A DNA stretch of 64,000 nucleotides from Utricularia gibba. Its lineage: Eukaryota > Streptophyta > Magnoliopsida > Lamiales > Lentibulariaceae. Under the pieces are notes generated by a model, which ran no database searches, had not been told where the DNA came from, and was given only the letters and a program-made list of their open reading frames with translations. Both the position numbers and the translations under genes were made by a program. Location: contig CM007991.1 in NCBI GenBank assembly GCA_002189035.1, positions 4,340,001 through 4,404,000 of the forward strand. Reading direction: 5' to 3'. Below, piece by piece: positions 40,830 through 52,889 of this stretch (position 1 is the first letter of the stretch; each line of letters begins with the position of its first letter).

Positions 40830-40976
40830 CTCCTTTCTATTTTTCTTCACACCTCACCTACTCCGGTTTCTTTCTCTCTCCACAACCCAGAAAACAAAAA
40901 AAAGGCGCTTTTTTCACACAAGCAGAAACGTCTTACGAGAAACCCAACATTCAGCAGGGAACAAAGACGCTGGGGA

Positions 40977-41099
40977 ATGGAGAATCAAAAGAAAGTGGAA
41001 AAGGGAGGAGAAGTTCGTTTCGCTATCTCCTCTTCATCTCAATCGGCATCGTTTCTCTCCCTTCCACAAAAGCTCGACTCTTTGGTGAGTTGGTGTTAG
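40977..41099 (+). CDS. Possible short ORF or orphan first exon
   Basis: ATG at 40,977 opens a 40-codon frame, divergent from the RING gene. Its first 36 codons (MENQKKVEKGG…) end exactly at a strong donor, TTG|GTGAGT (41,084/41,085). Just beyond, the frame stops at TAG 41,097. I found no plausible following exon in the next kilobase. It could be an intact micro-ORF, a leftover first exon or chance. Confidence 0.25.
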   Translation: MENQKKVEKGGEVRFAISSSSQSASFLSLPQKLDSLVSWC

Positions 41100-42540
41100 T
41101 TGGGCATCTGACAGAGATATATATGTTTACGAGGGGTTTGCAAACCCTCGCAGGCTCCTCGTTTCTCCTCCTCTTCGACTCACCTCCCGCAATACGCCGC
41201 CATACGGGTGACATACGTGTCCCTTTACCCTATTTCCAAATTGGAATTTCAGATAGTGACGCCTCAACATAATATTATTCTAATTTGAAAACAAATTTTG
41301 AATTATATTTCTTTTCTTATGGGAATTAACGCAGTATTTTTTATTCAGTGAGATCATTAAATTAAATTAAATCATTAATGCTGGAGTGAAGTCAAATACC
41401 CAAAAGCTAAAATTATGGAAATAATTTTCAATTTCAAAATTTGAAAACTTAGGCACGCTTTTGCAAATTAATCACACCACGTTTTGTCATTAGCGACAAC
41501 GCAGGCCATTAACGACCACTAATTCGTCATTAATGATAAACTGGCGACCCGTTTAAAAACCCTGCCCCAATGTAATAATTAGGGCCATTTAGAAATGTGG
41601 CAATCCAATATGATATGTGTGATAAATCTGACCACCTATAATATATATATATATTCTTTGTTTTAGTGTGTAATAAATAGTCCAGAAAAACTGGTCTTGT
41701 TCGGGTCCTTCGGACTTGGGTTAACCCCGGTTTGCCTATGGGACTCATCCGCCAACGAGGGGGCCTCCACCCCAAAAGTAGAATTTTCATATTTTCCTTA
41801 TTTTTTTAACATAATCTATTCGCACCTTTGTTTCTCTGGTTAGAGATCCAATCAAAATAAAACACATGGATTGGTAGTTTTCAATTAACTTTTTATTTTT
41901 GGGGCGATTTTGAAATTATATTAGTGTTTTGGAAAATTTTACGATTTATCAACACAAGTAGAAATAGGTTGAACGTGTTTTAGAAAATTGTAAAAATATA
42001 TACCTAAATACTTTTGAACCAAGTATGGTTTCCTGTACCTAATTATTTTTCAAAACATTTGTTAATTTAACTTAATATCTTTATTTAAAACTAAGCAAAA
42101 TAAATTCATGTATAATCCAAGGAACTTTTGAAGTGCACCAATGTTGAAATTGGTATTCTCTTCCATGAGATAAGATGGAAAATAGTTTTAGAATTTTCAG
42201 TGTTAGTTAAAATAAGATTGAAAAGTAGCAAGATATTATTTATTTTTATAATTCAAATTTTAAAATAATTTTGATAAAAATTATCTCAGAAAATTTCATG
42301 GTCAGCGGTAGTGGTGGGTGCACCATATCCTATCATATGATGGGTCCCAGCACCAGATAAGATGAGATGAGCATTATATATATGTGTTTGTATATATGTA
42401 TGTATGTGCAGTGGATAAGATGTGATGAGTCATGCGAAAAATATCTGATCGCACACCTCCCTCAGCCAACGTGCAGTTGTCATGATGTGGGCCATGCAAA
42501 TTAGAATGATATCCGCGCAGGCCCCACATCTGAAGAGTCA
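41100..42540. other. AT-rich intergenic region upstream of GAPDH
   Basis: No recognisable gene. The minus-strand 86-codon frame at 41,790–41,530 shows no domain. Near 42,355–42,430 two similar segments contain GATAAGATG(A/T)GATGAG, a short imperfect duplication. Confidence 0.45.
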
Positions 42541-42548
42541 CTATGCGA

Positions 42549-42718
42549 TATAAATAAACGACACGGGATTTTTTAAGCTCTAAAAATAAAATCCATTATC
42601 TTGTATGCCTTCGCTCAGTTTGGGCCACGCCGCTCCGCAAAGCCCAAACGCGACTCATTACGTTAGAATTTTAAACATTCTTTTTAATTAAAATATTTAT
42701 TCCACCCATGTGGGCCCA
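42549..42718 (+). promoter_or_regulatory. Core promoter elements of the cytosolic GAPDH gene
   Basis: TATAAATA at 42,549–42,556, then Site II-type motifs TGGGCC (42,621–42,626), AGCCCA (42,641–42,646, reverse orientation) and TGGGCCCA (42,711–42,718), all before the ATG at 42,813. If this TATA is used, the Site II motifs fall in the leader; a TATA-less start nearer 42.7 kb is equally possible. Confidence 0.4.
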
Positions 42719-42812
42719 TCCCCCACCGCTTCCGCAAAATAAGTCAGTAGCCAGTTTCGAGTTTCTTCCATTCAGTCGTCTCTCCTGTGTTGTAGATTCT
42801 CTGTAAGAAGCT

Positions 42813-44693
<1,881 letters not shown>

Positions 44694-45401
44694 GGGCTTT
44701 CTGCTTCACTTTCCTAGTTGCCCTTTTTGTGGCGTTCGTGGTTTCTTTTGAAGAAATAAGGAGTTTGTTGACGTTTCAGCGTTCCATAATCTTGTTGCTG
44801 TATGGAAATGCTGCAAGTTTTCTTTCTTAATTTTCCTTCGAAAAAGGTTTTGACTGAAGATCCATGACCAGCATCCGACCGCCACCCGGACCTCAAACCT
44901 AAACTAATACGTAGATAGATGGCTTCAACGTGGATTAGGTTAGGACCCTGACCCAGACAAACTTTCGACCAAGAGCCTGTGCGCCCACTTGCAAGAGTCG
45001 TCATTCTACGAAACCAGCCGGTTAAAACAGTTGTCTTTTGTTTCTTCTCGTTATGAGGAACGATTGTACTCGGAAATGAATGGTGGTGAGCAGTCCACTT
45101 CCTCCATCCTGTCTCCTACCATTCTTCATCTTCCCCTCCGCAGCAAAAATGTTAATATTAGCTCTGCGTGCGACATTTTTCTTTTTTTATTGATATCTTT
45201 TGTGATTGGCATTGATTCTTCACGAGTTGGGAAGGTTCTTTTCGTGGGGTATGTTTTCTTTAACTCCATAAATCTCTTCCCCACGGCCGCATTCATTTTT
45301 TTTCTGTAACACGCCTCGCCTTCTTTCCATATCTATTCTCTTGTGTATTTTGCGTGTTTGCAGAACTTCTGTGCAGTTTTTTCATCTGCTGGTTTGTGGT
45401 G

Positions 45402-47050
45402 ATGACGCCAAGTTTGTTGTTTCCTTTGAGATGGGAAAGTACCGGAAACAGATGGTGGTTTGCTTCTCCTATTGATTGGGCTGCTGCAAACGGGCACTAC
45501 GATGTAGTTGAGGAGCTTCTTAATCTTGATCCTAATCTTCTGATTAAATTGACCTCTCTTCCCAGAACGCGAAGGCTTGAGACTGTGTGGGACGATGACG
45601 AGAAGCTCGGTGATGTTGCCAAGTGCAGGGCAAAAGTGGCCTATCACCTTCTTCATGAAAGTGAGACGAAAGAAGGATATAAATCTTTGATAGCCGAGGG
45701 TGGCTGCGGCGGCTGGATACTGTATACCGCGGCGGCGTCCGGTGATGTGAATTTTGTTAAGGAATTGTTGGATAGGAACCCTGCTCTGGTGTTTGGAGAG
45801 GGCGAATACGGGGTTACTGATATGTTTTACGCCGCTGCTAGGAGTAAAAATTATGATGTTTTCAGGGTTTTATTCGAGTACTCTGCTTCTCCGATGGGGC
45901 GGCTGGTGGATGAGTCCTCCGTTTTCCTATCGGAACTGGTGAGCAGAGGTGTTCACGCGGCCGCAAGAGGCGGTGGTTTGGAGATCCTGATTCAACTTTT
46001 GGGTGAGTACGGCGACCCTCTAACTTTCAGAGATGCCTACGGCTCAACTCCCCTGCACTCTGCAGCCGCCCAAGGACAAGTTCAGGTACACCCCACATGA
46101 CTTGTCGAGATTGACCTGATCAAGTGCGTCTTTTAAACCCAATGTCATTTTTCGCATTCCCCTCAGATAGTGAAGTATCTGATATCCTCAGACGACAGCA
46201 TCCTTAACTCTGTTGACGACCAAGGAAACACTGCTCTGCATGTGGCTGCATTCTTCGGACACTACCCAGTCGCTAAACTTCTCCTGTCTGCATCCCCGTC
46301 ATCATCTTCGGTTACCAACAAGAAGGGGATACTTTTCTCCACCAAGTGTTTTCCGGGTTCGGATCACAGAATTTCCGATGCCTCGACCGGCAAGTCGACC
46401 TAACGGAGCAGCTGATCAACGGGCACAGCCTGGAGGAGGTGATTAATGTCCAAAACAAGGATGGAAGAACACCTGTCCACATTGCTATCATGAATCCTGT
46501 TCCAGCCCATCTCTTTGATCTCGTCATGTCCATTAGGTGCATCAATCTCTACATTCGAGATAATGCCGGGAAGACTCCTCTTGATCTTGTAAAACGACGG
46601 CGTAACTCGACATCGTCGTATGGGTTGATCCGCAGAATGGTTTCACTGGGCGGGGTTTCGTACGCTTGGAATGAGGACGCCAGCATCATCATTCCGGGAA
46701 GCCGTTTCAGAATCCCTGATGCAGAGATATTTCTCTACTCTGGAGCCGAGGCATCAGGCCCTTGTAGCAGCGGTTACACCAGCGCAGACTCCATTGTTTC
46801 ATCGCCGCCAAGACGTACGAATCTGTTCACCAGAACGAGCAGTCAGCTGAAGAGCTTTCTCCTCGGGCCACAGAGAAAAGCGGGCGTTTCAGAGACCGCC
46901 TCCCGGAAATCGCAGGGAAGCTGCAAAGGGAGTGCAGTTCCATTGAGACAGCAGTTCGGAAGAGCGTCTTCTCTTCCGACGAATAAGAGGGTCAAAGGAG
47001 ATGCGCCGATTCCGAGGAGTGCGAGCAGGTTCGGGCGAATCCATGAATGA
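45402..47050 (+). CDS. Ankyrin-repeat family protein, one apparent frameshift
   Basis: Two exons, 45,402–46,085 and 46,167–47,050, split by an 81-bp GT–AG intron. I start at ATG 45,402 (MTPSLLFPLRWESTG), where similarity to plant homologues begins; the upstream open frame lacks it. Ankyrin repeats are visible at PIDWAAANGHYDVVEELL, WILYTAAASGDVNFVKELL, GSTPLHSAAAQGQVQIVKYL, GNTALHVAAFFGHYPVAKLL and GRTPVHIAIMN. At a 4-G run (46,325–46,328) the frame must move by one missing base to reach DTFLHQVFSGFGSQNF and the remaining repeats. Counting it, the protein is about 523 residues. The C-terminal 170 residues are Ser/Arg-rich and probably disordered. The family mediates protein–protein contacts; no membrane segment is seen. 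Related Arabidopsis proteins have no well-established function that I know of. Confidence 0.88.
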
Positions 47051-47893
47051 GACTTGTGTATTATTGTGTGGAAATTTGTAATGGATGAATATGAATTATA
47101 AATTTATTCACAAATTATACTAACGATTTTTATTTATTAAACAAATTAGTTTCATGGGGGGCAGTGGGTGGACCCATCCCTTTAAATATGAAAATTAGGG
47201 CCTCAATCTCAGGGCTATAAATATGTTTATGGGTCCAAAATAGTAAGGGCCGAGAGGCTGTTTGACTGGAGGCCCAAGATGCTGATGGTCTTGAAACAAG
47301 CCCATGGGAAAATTGGAGAAAAGATGCCTCATGAGTTGGACTAGCATTTCCCACCATTTATCTGAACTATTCACCATATTTGATTGATGAGTTTCTATAG
47401 GTTTTAATGGATAGAGGTATATATTTGGTGTGTTTGTTATTAAATACATGAAAAAAAAAATATCATAATTTTCTTGTGAAAAGGAAAAAATAAATTCTAG
47501 GAAGCAAATGGATAGAAGTATTTCTCTTTAATTAAACTTACACATAATTCTTAATAAAAATAAACCAATTCATTTCTTTATTTTAAACCAAACATGGCCT
47601 CATTGTACAATAGAGTAGGGAAAATACTGCTTCAGATTCTATAATTAGTTGGGGTGCTTACCTTATCAATGGATAAGAAAGTCTGCAATCAAAACGTTGT
47701 AATTGGTATCCGAAAGATACTTTAGATAGGATATCAAAATTTTCACTCATGATCACACCTATGTTAACATGATGCTTACAAGGTTTGAGGGAAGCATATT
47801 AATGTGCTGCAGTCTTCATGAATGTCCAATTTTAAACAACTTGCTAAATGGAGATCATGAGGATGTGGAAGTGTAGTTAGCAGTCCTATCGAG
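47051..47893. other. Intergenic region between ankyrin gene and copia element
   Basis: AT-rich, without a recognisable coding frame. The sequence next to the insertion site continues beyond the element on the right, as expected for a simple insertion. Confidence 0.5.
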
Positions 47894-47898
47894 CAATG

Positions 47899-48092
47899 TG
47901 CTGAAACACGTGGTTGCATGCCTGTGCATTACCATTGTACTTAGCGGTTGTAACCGCTATGACTGTAAATAAAACTCAGCTACTTAAGTTGGGACAAACA
48001 CACTTTTCGTTTTTGAATTTTCAAACCTTCACTTCGTTCTTGATTCTTGATTCCGCCTGCTTGAATCCAAGTACCAGATTCCGGTTTGAACA
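47899..48092 (+). repeat. Copia 5' LTR
   Basis: 194 bp from TGCTGAAACACG to CCGGTTTGAACA. It contains a near-palindrome AGCGGTTGTAACCGCT and an AATAAA signal. Confidence 0.93.
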
Positions 48093-48146
48093 TGGTGCGG
48101 TGAGCGTGGAGGCACCTCAGGCTATCAGAGATCTTGATCATCCATA

Positions 48147-49247
48147 ATGGCAGAGAATCTCCTCGATCCTGTTCCAGTTGGTTTTGGGGGAGGAGCATTC
48201 ATTGACCGCTCGGATCCACTAATCTTGAGTGGATCAGATCATCCGAATATTGCTCTGGTTAACTCTCCCCTAATAACTCTCAACTACTTCGAATGGCGCC
48301 GCAATGTGCGCTTGACGCTTGGATCGAAGAATAAATTGGGGTTCATCGACGGTGAGATTCCCTGTCCTCCGCCTTCCGATCCAAAGCATAATATGTGGAT
48401 TCGCAATGACTACATGATGATGTCTTGGTTACTAAATTCTATCTCTAAGAACCTTGTTTCCAATTTTAACAATGCCTCTAGTTCCCGTGCTTTGTGGATT
48501 TCCCTTCAGAATCATTATGGTCGCTTGAATCATGGCCTATTCTACCAGATTCAGCATGATCTTTATCATCTGAAACAAGGAAATCTCTCAATTGCTAAGT
48601 ATTACACTAAGCTCAATGGATTATGGACAGATTTGGAAACGGTTACACATGATATTAAATGTCATAATTGCTCTGCTCATATCACCATGGCAAGCTTCTT
48701 CGATCCCACTAAGCTTACATAGTTTCTGCGAGGCCTGAACGAAAAATATGAGACTATCAAGAACCAAATAATTGTGATGGATGGGCTCACTATGGATAAG
48801 GCGTACTCCATTCTGTTAAATGTGGAACAAGAAAAGAATAAAGGATCTCTTAGCTCTGGCGATGGCCTTGCCCATGCTGCTATGCCTTCCACCTTCCTTA
48901 CCTCCCAGTTGGGTGATCAAATTGCTTGTCAGATCAACCACAAAAATTCTTCCTCTGGGAATGCCAAACGAAGGGATGGCCGCTACTGTGATCATTGTAA
49001 AAAGCAAGGTCATACATGTGAGAATTGTTTCATTCTCACTGGCAACTATCCCTCGTGGTGGAAAAAGAAGGGACCACCCACTAGTTCTGGTCAAACTAGC
49101 AGTACTTCCACCGTGCAGATTCGTCAACAAGGTCATATGCCACCTTATTCTTATCCCGCAGTGAATTTTGTTGACACACCGGTTGATCATTTCCCTTCAG
49201 ACCCGGCTATCAATGCTTCTGCACCAGCCCTATACTCCATCCAATAG
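48147..49247 (+). pseudogene. Copia gag remnant
   Basis: Starts MAENLLDPVPVGFGGG; the gag-type (UBN2-like) domain follows with YFEWRRNVRLTLGSKNKL and later LRGLNEKYETIKNQI. A CCHC zinc knuckle is present (YCDHCKKQGHTCENCF). The frame is interrupted by TAG at 48,720–48,722 and ends at TAG 49,245–49,247; both are compatible with a lost CAG. Confidence 0.9.
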
Positions 49248-49421
49248 CAGCTTCATGGCCTACAATCTGAATTACGCAGGCTATGTGCACAGTAGCCCTC
49301 CTTTGACTCTGCCAATTCTGTGACACACTAGCATGCTCCCATAAATACGCCACATTTTGTAGGTACAATCCCCTTATCCTTGCATAGTCAGGCAGTTGCT
49401 ATTTTTCCTTGTAAACCATGG

Positions 49422-52400
49422 GAGTGGATTATTGACTCGGGTGCCACCACTCACATTTGCTTCTCCAATTATAACCTTGAGATGATAAGGGACCTTCGTG
49501 ATGTTGATGTCTCTCTACCTGATGGGACTTAGGCTGCGGTTATGGGGATTGGGAATGTTACTTTGCAGGATAACCTTCAATTGCGCCAGACGCTTTATGT
49601 ACCTTCCTTTAAGTTCAATCTGCTCTCTGTGCATAAGCTGGCAGCTGACCTGCATGACTCCTTTCGCCTACTTGACAATGGTTGGGTTCTACATGACTCG
49701 GTGTCCAATAAAGTGCTAGCAGTCGGTCAGATACGTGCCGGTCTTTACATTTTGGACAAGCAATCTTGGCTGCCACATTTCCGGGTTGCTGCCACCCGAG
49801 CACTCAAGATGGGAGGCGATGCTTCCTTAAGGGCCCTGTTTCGGGTCCTGTGGATCAAACTTTCACTGTTTTGTGGCTCTGTCTTCTGTTAATGAGTCAC
49901 TACTATGGCACTGTCGTTTAGGACACATATCTGAGCATAAGGCAAAGTATATGCGTGGTCCTTGCAACCTCCTTGGGTGCCCCTGCAATATCTGTGAGTT
50001 CTCAAAATTTCAGAGGCCCTGCTTCCCACTAAGTGACTCTGTTGCTCCTCACCCCTTTTATCTCGTCCATTGTGATTTCTGGGGCCCTTATAAGGTGGAA
50101 ACCATACACAGCACGCGGTATTTTCTTACGGTGCTGGATGATCATACACGCAGCACCTGGACCCTCCTATTAACGCATAAGTCAGAGGCTCCAGCACATA
50201 TAGCGATACTGTTCGCACACTTTCGCTGCCATTTTGGTGCTACGGTGAAATATATTCGCAGTGATAAGGGAGGTGAGTTTCTCAATGCTCACATGTGGGA
50301 GTTTTGTGCTCAGTAAGGCATATTACATCAATACTCCTGTACAAATAGAGCACAGCAGAACGGCCGCGTTGAACACAAGCATAAACACTTGCTTGAGGTC
50401 ACTCGGGCCTTATTATTTCAATCCGGTCTGCCGAAGCCCTTTTGGGGTGATGCGGTGCTTACTGCCACATACTTGATCAACCGCCTTCGTAGTGCCATGT
50501 TGCATTGTGATTCAACATTTTCTAAACTCATGGGAACTGCTCCTAACTTGTCCCTTTTAAGGGTGTTTGGTTGCCTCTGTTTTGCAGGCGTTTTGCATCC
50601 ACATGTTGACAAACTGTCACCTCGTGCTCGGAAATGTGTTTTTCTTGGTTACCCTATGGATCACAAGGGCTATAAGTGTTATGACTTGGAATCTAAGGAA
50701 GTCTTCATCAGCCGCGATGTAAAATTTTTTGAGCATGTTTTCCCTTTGAAGGGCCTTACGGAATATGACCATGCCATGGATTCGATCTTGCCTTTCCTCT
50801 CCTTTGATGATGATGATGATGAGGTCCTGCCCTCTGACGTGATGCCTGCCCCCTCGGAGACCGCTTCTGTTCTACCTAAGTCTGCTGCTCCGATGGAGGG
50901 TTCTCTTAGTTCTGATTCTGCTTCAGATCCATTTGCCCAACCCAACTCTGACTCTGCTTCTCAGGCTGTGGTAGAACCGGTGCAACGGCGTAGCTCTCGG
51001 GTCTCCCATCCACCACAATGGATGAGAGATTATGTTGCTCTCCAGGTTCACTCTCACGACTCTCCTACGTTTGAACCTGTTTTTATGCAGGAGGAACCCC
51101 ACACATATGCGCAAGCCAAAGGGATTCCTGTCTCGAAGGCCGCCATGTCTCAAGAGTTGGAGGCACTCCTTCATAATCACACCTGGACTCTCGTACCCTT
51201 TCCCAGCAGCAAGCACACCATTGGCTGCAAATGGATTTACAAGGTCAAACACAATGCTGATGGTTCTATTGCTCGTCACAAGGCCCGCCTGGTGGCTAAA
51301 GGGTATACACAAGTTGAAGGCATCGATTTTACGGATCGTTTTGCGCCGGTGGCTAAGGTGGCCACCCTTCAGATTCTACTGGCCATTAGTGCTAAACATA
51401 ATTGGCATATCCACCAGATAGACATCAATAACGCATTCTTGCGTGGGTATTTGGATGGGGAAATATATATGGATGTACCTCCTGGTTATACTGTTGCTCC
51501 TGGTCTGGTCTGCAAGCTGCAGCGCTCCTTATATGGCCTAAAACAGGCCTCGTGCCAGTGGAGTATAGAGCTTACCTGATTCCTGAATCAGCTTGGTTTT
51601 GTCCAGTCTCAATCCGATCCGTGTCTCTTTGTCAAGGGCTCTTCTGATGGCCTCTTAGCCTTGTTAATTTACGTGGATGACATCCTCATCGTTGGTCCTC
51701 ACCTTGCTGGAATTCGTGAGCTAAAACAGTAGCTCCATTGTCAATTCACCATCAAAGATCTTGGCCCAGTGAGTTTCTTCCATGGTGTTGAGATGATTCG
51801 TACTTCTACTGGTTTACATATCTCCCAGCACAGGTATATGCTGGATATTGTGCAGAGTGTCAACCTCCATGATTTGCGAGAACAAGGAGCACCTTCCCCA
51901 ATGCCTCGAAACTTCAAATTCGCAGAGGATGGATCCCCACTCTCGCATCCGGATGTCTATCGTGGCCTGATTGGGCGTCTGTTATATCTGAGCTTTACCC
52001 GTCCGGACATCGCTTTTCTGGTGCAGCAGCTCTCTCAGTTCCTGCAAGTTCCAACTGAGAGCCATCTCTCCGCTGCTAAGCGTGTGGTTGCTTATCTCTC
52101 GCAGACACCTACCCATGGTCTTTTCCATCCTGTGGGCGGTGATCTAGAGCTCTCTAGCTGCTGTGATGCTGACTGGGGGGGGGGGGGGCATGTTCTCTCA
52201 CTCGGAAATCCGTCACCGGTTATTGTATGTTTTTAGGCAACTGCCTGGTTTCATGGAAAACCAAAAAGCAGGCAACCGCGTCAAAATCATCTACGGAGGC
52301 CGAATACTGAAGCCTTGCAGCAGCCACGACAGAGTTGCTCTGGATCTCCTATATTTAGCACGATTTGCAGCAGCACTTGGTTACGCCCATTCCCTTATAT

Positions 52401-52687
52401 TGCGATAGCAAGTCTGCCATTTACCTCACCTCTAATCCAGTCTTCCACGAGCGGACGAAACACATAGAAATTGACTATCACATTGTTCGTGACCAGTACA
52501 AGAAGGGTTTTTTGGTGCCACGGTCTGTTCCTTCTGCTCGGCAACTGGCGGATGTCTTCACTAAATCGCTCAGTATTTTGCCTTTCCAATCCATTGTGGA
52601 AAAGCTTGGTCTGGCCCCAGCTCCATCATCAGCAGCTCGGAGCGGGGCGTTGGATGATTGTGAAGTCATGCTTGGAGAAGGGCGGTA
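49422..52687 (+). pseudogene. Copia pol remnant: protease, integrase, reverse transcriptase, RNase H
   Basis: The protease active site is WIIDSGATTH (49,425 onward). The GAG-pre-integrase zinc region is LWHCRLGH…CNICEFSK. The integrase core has Asp in HCDFWGP, Asp in SDKGGEF and Glu in QQNGRVEHKH. RT includes CKWIYKVKHNADGSI, the FAPVAKVATLQILLAI region and an intact IYVDDILIVG. RNase H includes DADW, then a 14-G run (52,175–52,188) that breaks the frame, then TRKSVTGYC and [10 protein letters not shown]. In-frame stops are at 49,530, 50,314, 51,577, 51,730 and 52,308, with one +1 shift near 49,860. All the catalytic residues I can check are still there. Confidence 0.92.
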
Positions 52688-52690
52688 AGA
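52674..52690 (+). other. Copia polypurine tract
   Basis: GGAGAAGGGCGGTAAGA lies immediately before the 3' LTR, where plus-strand synthesis is primed. One C and one T interrupt the purines. Confidence 0.7.
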
Positions 52691-52884
52691 TGCTGAAACA
52701 CGTGGTTGCACGCCTGTGCATTACCATTGTACTTAGCAGTTGTAACTGCTATGACTGTAAATAAAACCCAGTTACTCAAGCTGGGACTAACACACTTTTC
52801 ATTTTTGAATTTTCAAACCTTCACTTCGTTCTTGATTCTTGATTCCGTCTGCTTGAATCCAAGTACCAGATTCCGGTTTGAACA
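52691..52884 (+). repeat. Copia 3' LTR
   Basis: 194 bp, same length as the left copy and TG…CA bounded. The near-palindrome here reads AGCAGTTGTAACTGCT, with a matched change in both arms. Confidence 0.93.
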
Positions 52885-52889
52885 CAATG

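Larger units (their letters stand above)
47899..52884 (+). mobile_element. Ty1/copia LTR retrotransposon, structurally complete ends, coding region decayed
   Basis: A 4,986-bp element with two 194-bp LTRs and the 5-bp direct repeat CAATG on both sides (47,894–47,898 and 52,885–52,889). The order gag, protease, integrase, RT, RNase H is that of Ty1/copia. The two LTRs differ at about 10 of 194 positions, of which about 9 are transitions, so the insertion is not recent. A purine-rich tract (GGAGAAGGGCGGTAAGA) directly precedes the right LTR. The polyprotein is broken by at least seven stops and several shifts. Confidence 0.96.

Noticed and set aside
41530-41790. 86-codon minus-strand frame
   Set aside because: No domain; includes a TA repeat translated as Ile/Tyr.
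44989-45309. 106-codon plus-strand frame before the ankyrin gene
   Set aside because: No family match and it precedes the conserved start; probably leader or spacer.
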